A stretch of 64,000 nucleotides of DNA, taken from Zea mays (Eukaryota; Streptophyta; Magnoliopsida; Poales; Poaceae). The stretch is taken from positions 35,954,501 through 36,018,500 of the forward strand of contig NC_050098.1 of the NCBI RefSeq assembly GCF_902167145.1. The letters run 5' to 3'. Position 1 is the stretch's first letter; each line of letters opens with the position of its first letter. Positions 33,401 to 44,706 of the stretch are shown here, one piece after another. Under the pieces are notes generated by a model that worked only from the letters and a program-made list of their open reading frames with translations, made no database searches and had not been told where the DNA came from. Position numbers and translations under genes: made by a program.

Positions 33401-36400
33401 AGCATTTGCAAGTATCTTAAAACCATTGTCTGCTGTAGTAACAGCAAGAAGATTGCCTTCTTTATTAAACCTCAAGCGAGGAAGAGCCTGGCATAATGTA
33501 AAATGGTTAGATTGACCCCTCCAGAAACAAGGACAAACATGAAAATGAGCAGAGACTAACTGGGAGGCCTCCTTCAGCATCGGTGCAGATCAGCATGTTA
33601 TTATTGTCAACATCCCAAAATTTAATATGGTTATCTTCACCAGCAGCCAGAATGTGATTCTGAGCTGTATCAAACTGCACTACACCAGCAACACCAGCTG
33701 ACCTTTTACGGAATCCAGAATATGTCCTCTTGATAGATCCTTCACTTTCATTCCACTCAACCAAATAGGAGTCTCCCTCTTTGCTAGTTCCACATGAGAA
33801 CAACCTTCACATGAAGAAAAGGCAAATTGTTTCCTCAGTAAAAATTGAAAACTAGAACTAACTTTGGTGATAAAAATAAGAGCCAACCTAACTATTCTTA
33901 CCTAGTTCCATCAGCACTATATAGCATAGTAGTACACCACTTGCCAGGAGCATCGTAGTCCACCCTAGATCCCATATTGTCATAAAGCCAGGCCTTAATT
34001 TTTCCATCAAGGGAAGTTGAGAAGATGAACTGCATCAAACGTAATAAAGTCATGTTTTAGACTTGATTTTGCTCATTCTGCTGAGTACTGGAAATTGTAA
34101 AATAACAAAATAGAGCTGTGTGAATAAGTGAATAATCCAAAGCATTTTAAACTTAGATGGTGCAATGGTGAGAACTGTATCATCGAGTCACCAGGTCACG
34201 TGTTCAAAGTAGCCTCTCCGCAAATTGCAGAGAAGGCTTACCTCGCTTATCCCTTCCTTTGGACTCCACTCATGTGGGAGCCTCTGACACTAGGTCTGCC
34301 CTTTTTTTTAATAAGATCATTCTTCTATTAATTAAATAAATTTGAATCAATCAGGAATTTGATAAACAATGTGGACAGATCTTGGACAAATGCTATAGCG
34401 AACAAAACAGAGGCACCGTAAATACAGCTAAAATCAACTTTTGTTCACTTAAAAGTCATCCACATGCAGACCTCCCTCTTTTCCACTTAAATAAGCATGT
34501 CACTATATTGTATGTCATAATTGTAGTAGAAACTCCACTGTCATAATCCCTACATTTAAACTAGAAGAATCAAGTAAAACTAGGTATAGAAAAGGTATCG
34601 ATAGCAAAGATTGGTATTGCATCCAGAATGAAATCTCAATATGCGCATATTACTCGGATAACACACCTGAATACTCTCTTTGTGATGCGGACATATAGAA
34701 TACACAGGTGCCTCATGCCCTTCAAATGTGAATAATTTATGTCCATGCATATCCCATACCTAAATAAAAAAAATGAAGTTCAAGGAGATAAGCCAAGTAA
34801 AACAGTTTATTAATTTTCCATACAAGTCACATCTCATACCTTTATTAGTTTATCATCTCCACAAGTGACCACACAAAGTTGCTTATTTGGTCGGGAGAAT
34901 GCTATATCATTTACACCTCCAGAATGAGCCTCAATCTGACATGAAGAAAAATGATAGTAACTCAAATTATGTTATATGGCATTTAATTATCTATAAAAGT
35001 TTGTTGTGGTACCTCTAGAAGGTGTCGTGTCTCATTTGGTGGTTGGTATCCATGCAGATGGATCAAATGTTTCGTGAATGCAACGCCTAAAACCAAAAAA
35101 AAAAGTAAGTTTAAATGAAAATTATTGCTCAACAAAGTGTTACTTAGTTTCTTTTCTCAACCAAAGTATTAGCTGAAAATGTACAATATTTTTGACCGGG
35201 AGAAAAAGTACAATATTGATACTAACCAATCATTTCTCCATCAGGGCTCCAGGTAACTTGATTAATGGATATGGAGGAATCTTTGACAACAGCATTCTTT
35301 ACACAGGAATGACAAATAATCAGACTCACAAGATGAAACACACAGGCATGCTAACAGACAAGGTACAAGTAAATAGATATCAAAAGTAAACTACAGATAA
35401 GACTTCAGCTTGTATGTGAATACCTGAAATTGTGGTGAACATGCATTTATATCCCGAATTTTGAAGGGCTTTGAAAGTAATGTTTCACGCAGACCGATCT
35501 CATAAAGTGTAAATTCACCATTAGCAGATCCCACTGTGTAGTAAAACACAGGGTAAGAAACTTAATAAATTGATGTATATCCAAGTTTAGGATTCACACA
35601 GATTACATGAAACATTGAATATCACATTTTGTAAATAAAGTTAATCAAATAAGACAGTTATCTTGATCATACCTAGAAGCAGTGTATGCCGAGTTGGATG
35701 AAAATCCATGCTAGTTACATTAGATCCATGTGACAATGAACAAGCAACTGTCCTTGGAAGATCATCCACTGACCATGCAGGTTGAGGGGTGGGAGCAGGA
35801 TATGTGGCCTGCATAAGCATGATTGATTATTAAAATTCATACAAAATCCAAAAATGACATATTTTTCTAAGTGCAAATGCAATATTACGGTTATTACCTC
35901 ATCAATGCCATGTCCACCAGGCCTCAAGCGCTTCATTAGTTGCTCAGACTCTGCACTTTGATAGTCTGTTAGAGCTGGGCGTTTCAACATGGAGACAGCT
36001 GACAAAACAATGTAATATAAATGACGTCATGTGATGTTTTGAAACATGCATATAACTGACAACGCAAATATATTTCCACATGACAATGCACACAACGATT
36101 CTAAGCAAAACTGATCTAAACTTTTATAGGTTAACTGAAAGAGTATAACATTACTAATTAATTGCTGCACCAAATTATCGTACTTACTACTACATGGACT
36201 GAAAAACACAAAAGCATAAGAACCTGCACTGAAACCCTAGAGCTAACAGCATTAAACCTACCAAAGAGCAGTGTTATTTCACAGAATGGGATTGAAGCCA
36301 TAAATATGCATCAGCCTCTCCGCATTTGCGGGGGAAGGCTTGCCTCAGTATATCCTTAGCCAGACCCCACTCATGTGGGAGCCTCTGGCACTGGATTCGC

Positions 36401-39362
36401 CCTTTAATGTGTATCTCATGATTGAGTAATTTGTAAATTATAATAAATTAGAAGCATCTAATATATATATATCTGGAATTGAAGTTTGCATGTGTAACAT
36501 TTCCAGAATGGACTGATACACAGCACAAAGGCATACTAACTGGTATTAATTGAATTGCACAGAAAATACAAAATTGTTAAAATGTCTTAATGCAGATCAA
36601 ATTAACCACTGTAAGGAACAAATATGTTCAAAACAAGCAACCAGATAAACTTTAACAGAAATTTAGCACCACATTTGCATACCTTGATTGGGTGGAACAG
36701 GTATTGATGCTGCTGCTACAACAGCAGACTGAACAGATGAAGAGGCGGCTGCATTTGCCATCCAACCAGCTAAAGATGGACCAGGTGGAGGTTGGAACGG
36801 CTGCATAAATAAATACATAATGTAAAAAAACATCATAAAATCCACGCACGAGCAGAAAATGATCAAGTGCAAACATACAGTATGAGCTGTGAGTGGTGGA
36901 TATGCAGCACCAGCCTTTGGAACAGCTGCCAGTGGTACAGATACCGGCGATGCACGAGCTCCATTGGGTGGAGAACATGTATGGTCGGTGAATAAAGTTT
37001 TGATATCTGGATTTGGACGAGGGTTCTTACAAAGCTGATGCTGCCAATTCAAGCTGCACATTTGGGGGGGAAATCAGTCACACTAAAAATATTGGAATGG
37101 AAACAGAATATCCGTTAAAGTAACAGCATTAGATTACTTTCAAACCTTTGATTGATTAGAGTTCGGAGGCGTGATGCCTTAAGAGTAGGGAAGACAAGTT
37201 TTTCCCGGAAAAGGGGGTTTGCTTCAATAAGTTTTTTTAGCTCAACCAGCATAATACTTCGAGCTGATTTAGTATCCCCATACTTAGACAACTGTTCATT
37301 TTCCCTGCAAGCAACATTATTTGATAGTTTTGAGCTACAAATTGAAAACAGAAGCAGCAGGCTAAGGAATTATAATACTTGGAATAAAACACTGTAGGAT
37401 AGTAATAAATATATTGTTAAGCAACTAACAAATTTCATTTTAAAAAATAATTTTTACAGGAAAATACAGCATAACATAAAAGCTACCAAATGAATATCTT
37501 AAACAAACCTCTATCATTTGCAATAAGCATCTGGCAGCTAACGAGTTATGCCGTTGCCGGCTTGCAGGCCTACTCAGCTAATGTATGTGTACCAGCTGCT
37601 TGCCATGGCTTCCTAATAGTTCATGATCTATTAGTAAATGTCCTATTTCATTGTCAGTGAAGATATATTAATTGCATTGCACCAAACAGGAGAGTCGTTT
37701 TCAATGTTTATCTTAAAGATCTAAGGGGTAACAAGGCTCTAAGAAATATTTATTTTAATGGTTTCTCAGCAATCTGATGCCATGGATTTAGAAAGCAAAA
37801 GGAACAAACCTAAAATTCTCAAGAGTGAGAAGTTGTGTTATCTCCTTATACAACTCCTCATTGAATGTCGAGAAGACTTTAAGATCCTTGACAAGAATAT
37901 CTACAGCCTTTGCTCTATCATGCCTGTTTGGAACATAGAAAAAAGAAAAAAAGTCAGTACAATTTTACAATTCCCCAAACAATGGCACGAAATTCGAAAA
38001 CCCAGCTCCTCATTCAAATGAAGTTTGAAATATGAAAGAACAGTACCTATCAAGCGCTTCCAAATACTTCTGCTTCCTGATCTCAAAGAAGATCTTCATC
38101 GAATACCTATTGTCATCTACCTTGGTGAATCCTGACAAGTATCTCTCCACCTCATCCCACTCCCCAGCATGGACCTTCTCCTCGAAGTACTTCATATTGA
38201 AGAAGAACCCTGACTCTTGCTCAAGCCTACAACACAATGTGAAGTAGGGAATTATTACATGTAGTAGAATATCAGCCCACAGGCAATTCCATTTCTGGGA
38301 TAAAAGAACGTGGTACAACATCAGTTGTCAAATTTTCTCATCAATCAACAGAATGGGTACACTAAAGAGCTCATAACTCCAATGGTCAAAACTGAAAAAT
38401 ATCGAGTAACCACTTAAACCAGCCAACCACAATGCAAGATTTGAGCTTGGAAGTGATCCTAAACGACCAACCAAGTTCATGGCATTTATTGTGAAAAAGA
38501 TCAGAAGCCACAAAGTACAGTTCTGACTAACCAACCGTGTGTTTTCTTCGATGCAAAAATTTGGAGCAAGCAGAGCAGAGTGCAGAACACATTGAAAACA
38601 GAACGTCCTACAAGTTCCAATTGCCTGGTTGAAATGACGTAATCCAGCAACATTACCGTCTAGTGCGTCGTTTACTGATTATTACCCGCAGGACACGACA
38701 AGGGGACCAAAGCGCCAGTACACCAAACAGAGTATTGATTTATAAAACTAATAACACGAGATTCATTTGTTCGACGAAATTAAGTGAACCGACAGAGAAG
38801 AGGAAGCCCAGTGGACACAAGAACCAGCGATGGGTGTAGTGACCCGCACATGCAAGCTCTATATTCCAAATGCGCCCCTGAATTTTTCCGGAATATAAAA
38901 AAAGTTGAGACCTTGAAAATCGATTTTTGGCCTGATTAAATAAAAACATCGACTGTCACGGAGAAAAGCACGAGGGGGGATAAAATGTCTTTTGACCTAA
39001 ATAGCCCCCAAACTTCCATGTTATTACACGGTTCCTAACAAATCGAACGAAGCTTGAAAAAACTTATTTTTTCCAGCAGCAACTCGTCGAATCCCAGAAA
39101 GGAAAAGAAACGACTTAAAAAAAAACAGAGCCGCGTCTGGCCGGATTCATGAGAAAAAAAAAAAGCGGAAACAGGCTGCGCGACAAATCAAATCCCCTAG
39201 AGCGTAGAGGAGCCTGATCTCCAACCACTCACCAACCCAAGGTAACCACCGGCCGCGCAAAGAGAGGGGAGGGTGTACGCACTTGTGCACGGTCTCCTTG
39301 AACTTCTCCTCGTCGAGGAACTGCAGGATGAGGAAGACGAGCTCGCGGCTGAGCGACGACAT
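30431..39362 (-). CDS. TPR (REL2/RELK family): TOPLESS-related transcriptional corepressor, 25 coding exons, frame broken in exon 22
   Basis: Nuclear Groucho/TLE-type corepressor that binds EAR-motif factors. Exons (minus): 39362-39283, 38226-38047, 37923-37810, 37304-37146, 37053-36879, 36800-36683, 35998-35898, 35808-35673, 35533-35424, 35296-35227, 35086-35013, 34935-34840, 34759-34667, 34029-33902, 33804-33561, 33487-33317, 33219-33124, 33034-32879, 32806-32696, 32617-32438, 32194-32066, 31987-31891, 31769-31587, 31506-31349, 30650-30431. All introns are GT-AG. Domains: LisH (MSSLSRELVFLILQFLDEEK), CTLH, the EAR-binding N-terminal part (to about residue 205), a Pro-rich linker, then two WD40 propellers; the tail ends ADQIQR. 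The sum is 3379 nt, one too many. Exon 22 begins GTA AAA AAC TAG, giving a stop at codon 911 of about 1125. The other 24 exons agree in phase. It resembles rice ASP1 and maize REL2/RELK; the paralog is undecided. It could be a true frameshift allele or a homopolymer error. Confidence 0.95.
32218..32385. mobile_element. Tourist-like (PIF/Harbinger) MITE in corepressor intron 20
   Basis: A 168-bp AT-rich segment has ends GGCCATGTTTGTTT on the left and, on the complement, GGGCCTGTTTGTTT on the right, flanked by TAA at 32215-32217 and 32386-32388. Internal text ATTATATAATCCAGCTTA occurs in both halves, so it can fold back. It lies between exons 21 and 20. Confidence 0.7.
34154..34310 (+). mobile_element. 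Au-like SINE in corepressor intron 13
   Basis: The 5' part resembles a tRNA-type pol III promoter: GATGGTGCAATGGTGAG for box A and GTCACGTGTTCAAAGT for box B. It ends CTCATGTGGGAGCCTCTGACACTAGGTCTGCCC plus a T run, the ending style of Au SINEs of grasses (from memory). It is antisense to the gene. A second, 5'-truncated copy lies in intron 6. Confidence 0.65.
36312..36405 (+). mobile_element. 5'-truncated Au-like SINE in corepressor intron 6
   Basis: CAGCCTCTCCGCATTTGCGG through CTCATGTGGGAGCCTCTGGC to GATTCGCCCTTT matches the 3' half of the SINE at 34154-34310 in the same orientation. The tRNA-like part is absent. Confidence 0.65.
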
Positions 39363-40437
39363 GGCAGCGGCGGCGGTAAGCCGGCCAGTGGTCGATCCGC
39401 GCGCCCCGGAGCTTGTCTGGCGCCCCCGGGTCCGGAGGGCGCGGTCCTGGTGGCTTGGCCGCTCAGGCGGGCGCGAATCCTAGGGTTCCGTCGTCGGCCC
39501 GTCTCTCGCGAAGCGAAGCGGAGGCGAGAGAGAAGCGGAGATGTGGAAGAGAAGGTTGGGGGAGAGAGAGAAGCTATGGTCTCGCTTTCTTCGATGCGTT
39601 GCAGACCTCTCGCCCTTTTCTCTCTCCCCACGCCACCCAGCACTGGCTTATCTGTGAGAAGCACATGTCCTTATTGATAAGTGGGTAAGCTTATTGATAT
39701 CTGCACGTACTTATATGATAGGTCGAGTGCGGCGGAATCGAAAGGGCTGGGATTAAATCGGATGGATATTCGTGAGCTGGCGTCCGGTTGTGAGGGCGAC
39801 GTGCGCGCGAGACATCGCCTCGCGAGACAGGGGAAGGGCGGTGCTGGGGCTGCCGAGACGAGACGACACGAGACTGGCTTGCGTTTCCATGCGTGGTTGG
39901 TTGCGGACTGCAGGAAGGCAGTTTACATCCATCGCGCGTCTTCTCGGATCAGCAGCGTGCCAGTGGGAAAACAGTGGCGCACGGCACCGACTGAAGGAGA
40001 TGAGGGCAGGTACATCCTAGAGACACTACAACGATTTTCTAATACAACACGATGCTAAGTGACTATACCATAGTTTTAAACCTCTGGATCATAAATATAA
40101 TTAAAAGACAATAAATATAAAAAAATTGTGAAGATACGTGAAGAGTTTGCCTCTTTATTTTTTTACTTAAGTCTCTAAAGACTCTTTAAAAAGCATCTAA
40201 TAAAATTGTACATGTCCTAACTAAGTGCAGGTTCACGTGCCCTGGGATCAATAGGCAGTTGTCTGTGTGTGCGGTATAATTGTCCATGTTGTGATGTAAA
40301 GACTTTTTTCTCTATAAGTTGATATGTTTAAGTTTACTATAAATATTTACTATAAAAATATCTTAGTACTTATTATATATTATAAATATTACTCTCTTAT
40401 TCTTCTTTATAGAGGTTTTGTCTTTTAACATATACGA

Positions 40438-40492
<55 letters not shown>

Positions 40493-40558
40493 GTATTTTT
40501 GTAACCAGGTGCATAGTAACTATAAAATCCAAAATAATCCATATTTTAACAACCTTCT
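39363..40558 (-). promoter_or_regulatory. 5' UTR and upstream region of the corepressor gene
   Basis: Directly upstream of the ATG (minus strand) the sequence is GC-rich with GCCGCCGCTGCC before ATG and a CT-rich leader (about 39640-39480), typical of a plant housekeeping-type 5' UTR. No clear TATA box was found. From about 39690 to 40558 no gene is seen; it holds AT-rich text and an (AT)n run. The start of element D at 40559 limits the native upstream region to about 1.2 kb. Confidence 0.55.
40440..40489. repeat. (AT)n microsatellite, about 24 units
   Basis: An uninterrupted TATATA run of about 49 bases lies roughly 70 bp from the start of element D and 1.1 kb upstream of the corepressor ATG. 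Confidence 0.95.
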
Positions 40559-41228
40559 TGTTGGAGACTTGTTCTCAAATGCTATGAGTTAAAAACAAGG
40601 CAACACAAAAAATGTTAAACGTTAAAGTCCTTCGTCCTTCGAAGCATTATTTCCCTTGGGACATAATGATTTTCGGACGAAGGTTATGAAGGACATACCT
40701 TCATAAGCACAAGATATAATAATAAAGAAGAAATCATATGAAGTGTAAGAGATAACATAAACAATTATGTATTGTTATCAACTCATTTCTATTTTATTAT
40801 TATGGAAAAATGGAAATGATATCAAATTACAAATGTACCTTCGGCTTGAAAGAAGGTAAGAGTACAAGTGTGACGCAAAAGCAAATGTCAAGTCAGCGTG
40901 AACAGTACGGGAGCACTGTTCATCTATTTATAGGCATGGGACGCAGCCCATGTAAAACTACACCCATGTCCTTTACATTTACTAATGACTCTATAGTAAC
41001 CTATCGAGGTCTGAATAGCCTTTTCCTTTTTAAGTCGGTTTCCTTTTCTGCTATAGTGCCGAAGCTCTCCTGCACATGGCTTCGGCTCTACGCCAACCTT
41101 CATGTTCTTTGTGCTTCTTCATACTGTGGATCTGATCCGAGTCCGAAGATACCTGTTCATGTATTATACTCCAAGAACATTGTTAAATCATGTTTTTGAG
41201 GACCTTCGGAAGCCGAAGGCCCCCAACA
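40559..41228 (-). repeat. 3' LTR of element D
   Basis: TGTTGGAGACTTG...GCCCCCAACA. On the minus strand a TATA box CCTATAAATAG lies at about 40923-40933, pointing toward the corepressor gene. Purine-rich GCGAGGGGCTAC precedes it on the minus strand as the polypurine tract (41229-41240). Confidence 0.93.
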
Positions 41229-41382
41229 GTAGCCCCTCGCAATATTAATTTGTTAGAATGATAAATTCAGATTGCGATATGGACGAAGGCCCTAAGTCGA
41301 AGGTCCGAAAAACACCTTCCCTTTGCTAGAATAGCAACAGTCAATGACAAGTGGGGCCCTCCAGCTTGCAACGCACTAGGCG

Positions 41383-41390
41383 TATAAATA
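41383..41390 (+). promoter_or_regulatory. TATA box of the antisense gene in element D
   Basis: GCGTATAAATAAGAGC lies 156 bp before the ATG at 41539 and only 155 bp inside the LTR. TATAAATA matches the plant consensus, and it is followed by a CT-rich leader. It points away from the LTR promoter on the other strand, making a divergent pair about 450 bp apart. Confidence 0.65.
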
Positions 41391-41538
41391 AGAGCACACC
41401 ACGAGCTCATTTGGCACGCTTTTTGCCATCTGCTCTGCTTGCTCAATTTTTAGCTCTTGCCTACCAACGCTTGCTTGGCTTTTTAGATTTTCTAAGCTTC
41501 AGCTTTAAGAGCGCTTTTTCACCATTTCCGAAGAGAAG

Positions 41539-44500
41539 ATGTCTCAAGATAAGAAAGTTATTGCTGAAACGAAGCTGAGCGAAGATGAGAAGCTTCTTAA
41601 GGAAAAAACCGCTGGATTCATCGAGTCAATTGCAAAGACCAACACAGAAAAGATTACAAAAGAAATTCTAGAAGGCTTATCTGAAGATACCGATGACAGC
41701 GATAGTTATGATGTGGAAAGTGGGGGCGAAGACTCCGAAGATCGGCAGTGGCGACCAAGTCACGCAGTCTTCGGAAAATCGACTATCAGGCAAAGTCATC
41801 TTGATAACATGAGCGGAAGATATTTTCGAGACATATCCATCGTGAGGGCTGACAACGGAGACATGACTGACCCTGTTCCTGAAGAGAATGAAGTCGTAAT
41901 CTACCGAAGCTTCTTCAAGGCTGGTCTCCGGTTCCCCTTAAGCAGTTTCATGGTTGAAGTTTTAAAGATATACCAGATTTTTCTTCACCAGATTACTCCC
42001 AAAGCCATCATAAGAATGGGAATCTTCGTGTGGGCTGTGAGGAGTCAGGGTTTGGAACCAAGTGCAAAAGGTTTCTGCAGTATGCACGAACTTTTATATG
42101 AGACGAAGCCCTGGGGTAAGGAGCAGTATCACAACAATTTTAGCTGCTACAGCTTCGTTGCTCGTTCAGGCTCAATCTGCCCAGTGCCAACCTTTCGGAA
42201 GAGGTGGCCTGGAGACTGGATGAAAGAATGGTTCTATATGAAAAATGATTTAAAGGCGAGAGAAGATATTAAAGAGATCATCATGCGCCCCATCTGGTCC
42301 CGCTTCGGCCTTCGGAAACTGAAGGTAGAAATTGATGAAGCAGCTGAAGAATGTCGAAGGGCCTTTGGCATAGTTTGTTCTTTCATCGGGACAAGGGACT
42401 TAGTCCAAGAGCACGTGGCCTACAGAATATGGCCATTGGTAGTCAATCGGGAGATGCCAAAAGAAACCATCAGCAACCCCAATGAAGGTGGTTTGGTTCG
42501 ACTGAAATATACCTTCAGGTTTGAAGACCAATTTATCGAACCAGACGATGATTGGCTGAAGTGCATCGAAGCTACAAGTGATGAACTGCTTGGGCCGTAC
42601 TCCAAAGCGGAAGATAATGCGTTATCTGCAGCCTTCGGAAGCCGGAAGAAGAAAAGGCTAAACAGAGTTTTTGATGCTATTGGGTTCATGTACCCTGACT
42701 ACCGCTACCCGTCACGGGGGCAGAAAAGAAAAAGTGCAACTTCTGGGAAGGATGATGCTTCAGCTGCTCCAAACGAGCCCGCGCCGAAGAGGAAAAAGGT
42801 GAAGGTTCTTACTCACCGGCCGCGATATATTGAGCCGGTCGTGGTGCCCAAATTTGGCGGTGAGACCTCTTCGGCTATTGAAGCCAAAGAACCTGCGCCT
42901 ACGCAGAAGATTGAAGAGTCGGCTGCAATGCCGAAGACATCCTCAGCCGAATTAGTTGAGCCAAAGGCCGATAATATTAAAAAGATAGTAGTCAAAGGAA
43001 CAAGGATATTAGAAGTTACAAGCCCTTCGGCAGAAGTGATAGTGCCGAAGGCACAAAAAGATCTTAGAGCGACCCCTAAGAGGAAAAGGATGGTTAACGT
43101 GCTAGATGCGCTGGAGACAATAAAGACAAGCTCTACTCCAAGGAAAACTGCCGAAACTCCAAAGACGCAGTCTGAGACAAGATTGTCCGAAGCCGAAGCT
43201 GCAAAGAGTTAGGCCGAGACCGAAGCTGGGCCTTCAGAGCCCGCCAAGGAGAAATCCTTGGAAATCGAAGAAAAAGAAACGAAAAAAGAAGCAACAGAAC
43301 AAATTTTGCCTGAAAAACATCTTCCGAAGCTTTTGATTATTTTGTACGACATGCTTCAGGAAAAAGGTTATCTAAAGAAGAAAAGCGAGAAGCTCAATAC
43401 TATGCCCGGAAACTGAAATATCTAAAGGGGGCATTGATATTCAACGGCAGCGGAGAAGAAGATTTCTTGTATTGTCTCCCGGACAGCAAGGAGATTTCTG
43501 TCTGCCGGGAGATAAGCAGAAGCTTCGGATTCTCGACACTAGAAGATGGGCTTTCGGTGCTATCAAAAGATGAATTGGTCGATAGCTTAGCATATAATAG
43601 TTTAAAGGTGTGAGAATGAGTTTTTTGTACTTTAAAAATAAAATTTTTCATTTTCTTATACTTAATATCGCACTCCTTTTGCAGGGCCTCATTCTTAGCA
43701 ACGCCCTCAGGGCACAGAAAAGTGTCGAAGACGAAGGATGCACTATAGCTTTGAACAACCTTCGTTCCGAAGTAATTGAACTAAGGAACGAAGGTCTTGA
43801 AAAAGATAAGATATTAAACTCATTGGTGAACAAAATAAAAGAAGACGAAGCTACTTCCAAAGCCCAAGCTAAAGCCCAGAAATGCGAAATTGAGGATCTT
43901 CGGAAACAGCTGGCAGAAACAAAATTGAAATGTGCTATTGCCAAAGCTGACCGAGACGCCAGTGATTACTGGAAAAAATACTGGGAGAAAACAGTTGTAG
44001 AACTTCGATCTTCGAAAGAAAAATGTTATGAAAAATCCATAGAATGTGTGGGAAAAATAAAAACTAGCTTCGCCAATGTTGGCGCATATTCAAGTGAAGA
44101 CAACTTCGTACGGGGTGATCTCGAGGGGCCAATTGAGTGGATTAGCGGCGAGGCCGAAGCCTTTGAAGAGATTTTAAGTGGCTGTGGGGACGTCTGCGCC
44201 TTCTCAGGTGCAAGGGGAATTGCGGCTATCTTGGAAAAATCAGATTGCGATCATGTGAAAGCTTTGGCCTAAGCCGAAGCTACTTTATCTATTGATGATA
44301 CGAAGGACCCCTCGGCCGAAGCAAGCTTAGTTGGTGGAAATTTTTTTACTGACATATGGGAAAATGGCGGCTGAGGGATGGCTCATGAGATAATAAAGAA
44401 GAGCGAAAAAGATACTCACGATGCTAGGGAAGCAACGAAGGCAGCTGAAAAAGCTGCAGAACTCGAAAGACGGATAAGTATTGCTTAATAGCTTTTAACT

Positions 44501-44706
44501 TTATTTTTTATTTTTGTGGCTTCGAACTTATTTACGTTTTCTACCACAGCCGAACTATCTCCTCCCTCGAAGCCTTTTGAGCCACTGGCCGAAGCAGAGG
44601 CAAAAGAATCATCAAAAATTATTAGCATGGCTGAAGCCATTATGGACGAAGTCGTTACTCAACTGCTGACCGAAGCTGCGGACAAAGTTTTGAGAGAAGA
44701 GGAATA
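41539..44706 (+). pseudogene. Antisense gene of element D, Transposase_28-like protein with introns, broken
   Basis: ATG at 41539 (MSQDKKVIAETKLSEDE) opens 557 codons to a TAG at 43210. The part KAGLRFPLSSFMVEVLKIY then GIFVWAVRSQGLEP resembles the grass group called putative gypsy type transposon (Pfam Transposase_28, from memory). A Lys/Glu-rich tail with KRKKVKV follows. Coding text continues after the TAG, with a frame change near 43320, through SGEEDFLYCLPDSKEIS to AAAG/GTGTGAG at 43608. An intron of 77 bp ends TTTTGCAG at 43684. Exon 2 is a coiled coil to a TAA at 44270, with more coding to 44476. A second intron (GTATTG...CACAG, 44477-44549) leads to an exon ending EEE at 44706. Function unknown. 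Confidence 0.8.

Noticed and set aside
34154..34230. Possible tRNA gene from box A and box B-like motifs
   Set aside because: No cloverleaf can be drawn, and the 3' part and T-run match a second SINE copy at 36312; it is a tRNA-derived SINE.
39681..40058. Plus-strand frame of about 125 codons upstream of the corepressor
   Set aside because: GC-rich divergent promoter region, no recognisable domain and no splice or TATA support.
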